Shown here: positions 62,870 to 64,000 of the stretch, piece after piece
Layout: each line of letters begins with the position of its first letter
How positions within the stretch are numbered: the stretch's first letter is position 1
Assembly (NCBI RefSeq): GCF_004341105.1
Contig: NZ_SLZK01000009.1
Coordinates: 89,591-153,590 of the forward strand
Source of the DNA: Rhizobium sp. BK418
GTDB taxonomy: Bacteria; Pseudomonadota; Alphaproteobacteria; Rhizobiales; Rhizobiaceae
Reading direction: 5' to 3'
DNA: 64,000 nt
The notes under the pieces: generated by a model
Told to the model about the DNA's origin: nothing
What the model saw: the letters and a program-made list of their open reading frames with translations, nothing else
Databases searched by the model: none
Program-made: the position numbers and the translations under genes

Positions 62870-63046
62870 GCTGTGGAAATCAGGTGGACGGACAGTGGCA
62901 AATTGTCATTCATAAAATGCCGATGTTGCCATTTTGTTCAGAATCCGGTCATCTGTTTCTGCCTGATGTCGGTTTCCGCCGCAACTGACGCCGACACAAG
63001 CCACGGGCGCTCCGACATGAAGTCGTAGAGCGCCCTTTTCTTTTTG
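62870..63046 (+). ncRNA. Possible small RNA or orphan transcript 3' end
   Basis: The stretch has no gene but ends in a textbook terminator, so some plus-strand RNA probably stops here. A preceding hairpin TGTCGG/CCGACA (about 62977-62996) supports a structured RNA. No promoter could be fixed, so the 5' boundary is arbitrary. Confidence 0.35.
63005..63045 (+). terminator. Rho-independent terminator with no plus-strand gene upstream
   Basis: GGGCGCTC and GAGCGCCC with an inner CGAC/GTCG stem, followed by TTTTCTTTTT. The nearest genes on both sides are on the minus strand, so its client is a non-coding RNA or nothing. On the minus strand AAAAAGAAAA precedes the stem, so it is weaker there. Confidence 0.75.
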
Positions 63047-63068
63047 GTTCGTGCGGCGTGAGTCGAGA

Positions 63069-63437
63069 TTAGGGATTTGCCTTGAGGAACGCGATGAGGT
63101 CATCGATCTCGAAATTCCAAAGTCCCCAGAAGCGCATCTTGGTGCCGGGGATTTTCCTGCTCGGGCTGGCGAGAAATTCCGCCAGTTCGCGCTCGTTCCA
63201 GATAAGCCCGTCTTCGCCGGCTTTCTTCAAAGCGGGGGAGTACGCGTAGTCGCCAACGATCGCCGCTCGCCGTCCGACGACACCCTTCAGAGAGGGGCCA
63301 AATGTGCTTCTGGTGTCATTGACGATGTGACATGAAGCGCAGGAACGGAATATCCGCGCGCCGCGATCTGCATCTGCAGCGAAACTGCTGCCCGCAATCG
63401 AAGCCGCCAGGATCGCCCGGGCGATTGTTCTCCACAT
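63069..63437 (-). CDS. Class I cytochrome c (c2-like)
   Basis: 122 residues from ATG 63437; the open frame continues to 63497. A signal peptide (IARAILAASIAGSSFAADA) is followed by CASCH, the single heme-binding motif, GPSLKGVVGR, a YSPAL segment and a Met ligand in GTKMRFWG. It is a periplasmic electron carrier. It lies four bases behind the DUF4334 gene on the same strand; that gene's loss of its 5' end may have removed the native promoter of both. Confidence 0.9.
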   Translation of the reverse strand: MWRTIARAILAASIAGSSFAADADRGARIFRSCASCHIVNDTRSTFGPSLKGVVGRRAAIVGDYAYSPALKKAGEDGLIWNERELAEFLASPSRKIPGTKMRFWGLWNFEIDDLIAFLKANP

Positions 63438-63441
63438 CGTC

Positions 63442-63906
63442 CTAACTCTGGGCTCCGATCTTCGTGAGTTTGAAGAAGAACCGCCTTTCGTCACCACGCA
63501 CGCACATCATCCCGGCCAACGTATCATCGCTCACGCGTCTGAAATGGTCGACGATCGGCTGCTCGTTGTAGACCATGGCAGCGCTTGCGATTTGATCGAG
63601 TGTGCGGATATCCAGGGCAGCCGTCGTACCTTGCGCGCGGAACGCCTTCTGAAAATAGGAAAACAGACCACGGCCGAAGGCGGTACGCCCCAGGGATGAG
63701 AGCCTGATCGCAAGCGTGATGGGGACGAACCGCGGATCGATTGCGACAAGCCGCCCCGGCCGCCATTGGAAGAGCAATGCGTCCGCCCGCATATCAGGAT
63801 GAAAGCGTTTGCCGAACCATCTGAGGTTTTCAAGGACGCCGTCGAGCGGATGCCCTGATGGTATACCGGCTCCTCTCCAAAGCCCGACCATCTCAACGGG
63901 CTCAAC
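63442..63906 (-). pseudogene. DUF4334 (GXWXG) gene, 5' end apparently replaced by an IS
   Basis: The GXWXG motif and its follow-on (GLWRGAGIPSGHPLDGVLENLRWFGKRFH) and the DUF4334 C-terminal half (MMCVRGDERRFFFKLTK) are intact, giving 149 residues from ATG 63891. Family members begin roughly 20 or more residues earlier, with a Pro-Val-Glu-type lead-in. Here the lead-in VEPVE is readable back to 63906, but beyond it the frame enters unrelated repetitive sequence and hits a stop. So the 5' end is probably lost. A short functional protein from ATG 63891 cannot be excluded. Confidence 0.5.
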
Positions 63907-64000
63907 TGTAGGGCGACAATCTGGATGAGATCAGCGCGACAATCTGGATGAGATTCTGGTGTCGCGATCGTCGGCGACGGTATCATCGTGATTGTCGCTG
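63907..64000. mobile_element. Probable end of an insertion sequence (IS21-like), cut by the window edge
   Basis: Begins TGTAGGGCGACAATC exactly where homology of the DUF4334 frame stops. Contains two copies of GCGACAATCTGGATGAGAT (63913-63931 and 63936-63954) 23 bases apart. Repeated short motifs just inside a TG end are characteristic of IS21-family termini as I recall. No transposase is visible in the remaining bases. Confidence 0.45.

Overview
The window looks like chromosomal DNA of a Rhizobium-type alphaproteobacterium (Rhizobiaceae). Reasons: a ~2830-residue cyclic beta-1,2-glucan synthase of the NdvB/ChvB type, four binding-protein-dependent sugar or glycerophosphate ABC importers, a PrsDE-like type I secretion pair, many small proteins of families typical of Rhizobiales (DUF1127, DUF982, DUF2934, DUF6894), an alpha-r14-type small RNA, and GC-rich codon use. 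No tRNA, rRNA, CRISPR array or replication origin was seen.

Layout. 1-4.7 kb: a minus-strand ugp-like operon (binding protein, two permeases, glycerophosphodiesterase, ATPase running off the left edge). 5.0-9.3 kb: type I secretion ATPase, membrane fusion protein and a cysteine-free RTX-like cargo. 9.29-10.81 kb: an intact IS1182-like element sitting between two copies of a 28-bp hairpin. 10.9-18.3 kb: a LacI-controlled sugar operon (Gfo/Idh/MocA dehydrogenase, TIM-barrel isomerase, complete ABC importer) with three AAACGTTT operators. 18.4-21.5 kb: EmrAB-type efflux. 21.6-34.1 kb: a stress-type accessory region of small genes, a GH13 enzyme, a Crp-like regulator, a lytic transglycosylase and the small RNA; four GGAAC-N18-TT promoters suggest control by the general stress sigma factor EcfG/RpoE2. 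Two copies of an unnamed two-gene module (73-aa cytosolic protein followed about 65 bp later by an exported four-cysteine protein) lie 7 kb apart here. 34.2-41.4 kb: an AraC-linked sugar operon whose last gene fuses an oxidoreductase to an aldo/keto reductase. 41.6-49.5 kb: acylphosphatase, then a rhamnosidase (GH78) plus ABC importer operon with a divergent LacI regulator. 49.5-51.9 kb: NsrR, a truncated-hemoglobin/DUF1971 fusion and flavohemoglobin, a nitric-oxide defence unit. 52.3-60.8 kb: ndvB. 60.9-64 kb: a class III cyclase, an SRPBCC protein, a possible small RNA, a cytochrome c and a DUF4334 gene whose 5' end seems to have been removed by an IS at the right edge.

Taken together the genes describe a plant-associated heterotroph: uptake and intracellular processing of plant-derived glycosides, cell-envelope glucan for osmotic and symbiotic fitness, secreted RTX-like protein, NO detoxification and a general stress gene set. 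Start codons were often moved downstream of the longest reading frame, using Shine-Dalgarno sequences and family N-termini. All functional names come from recognition of motifs by eye; no database search was run.
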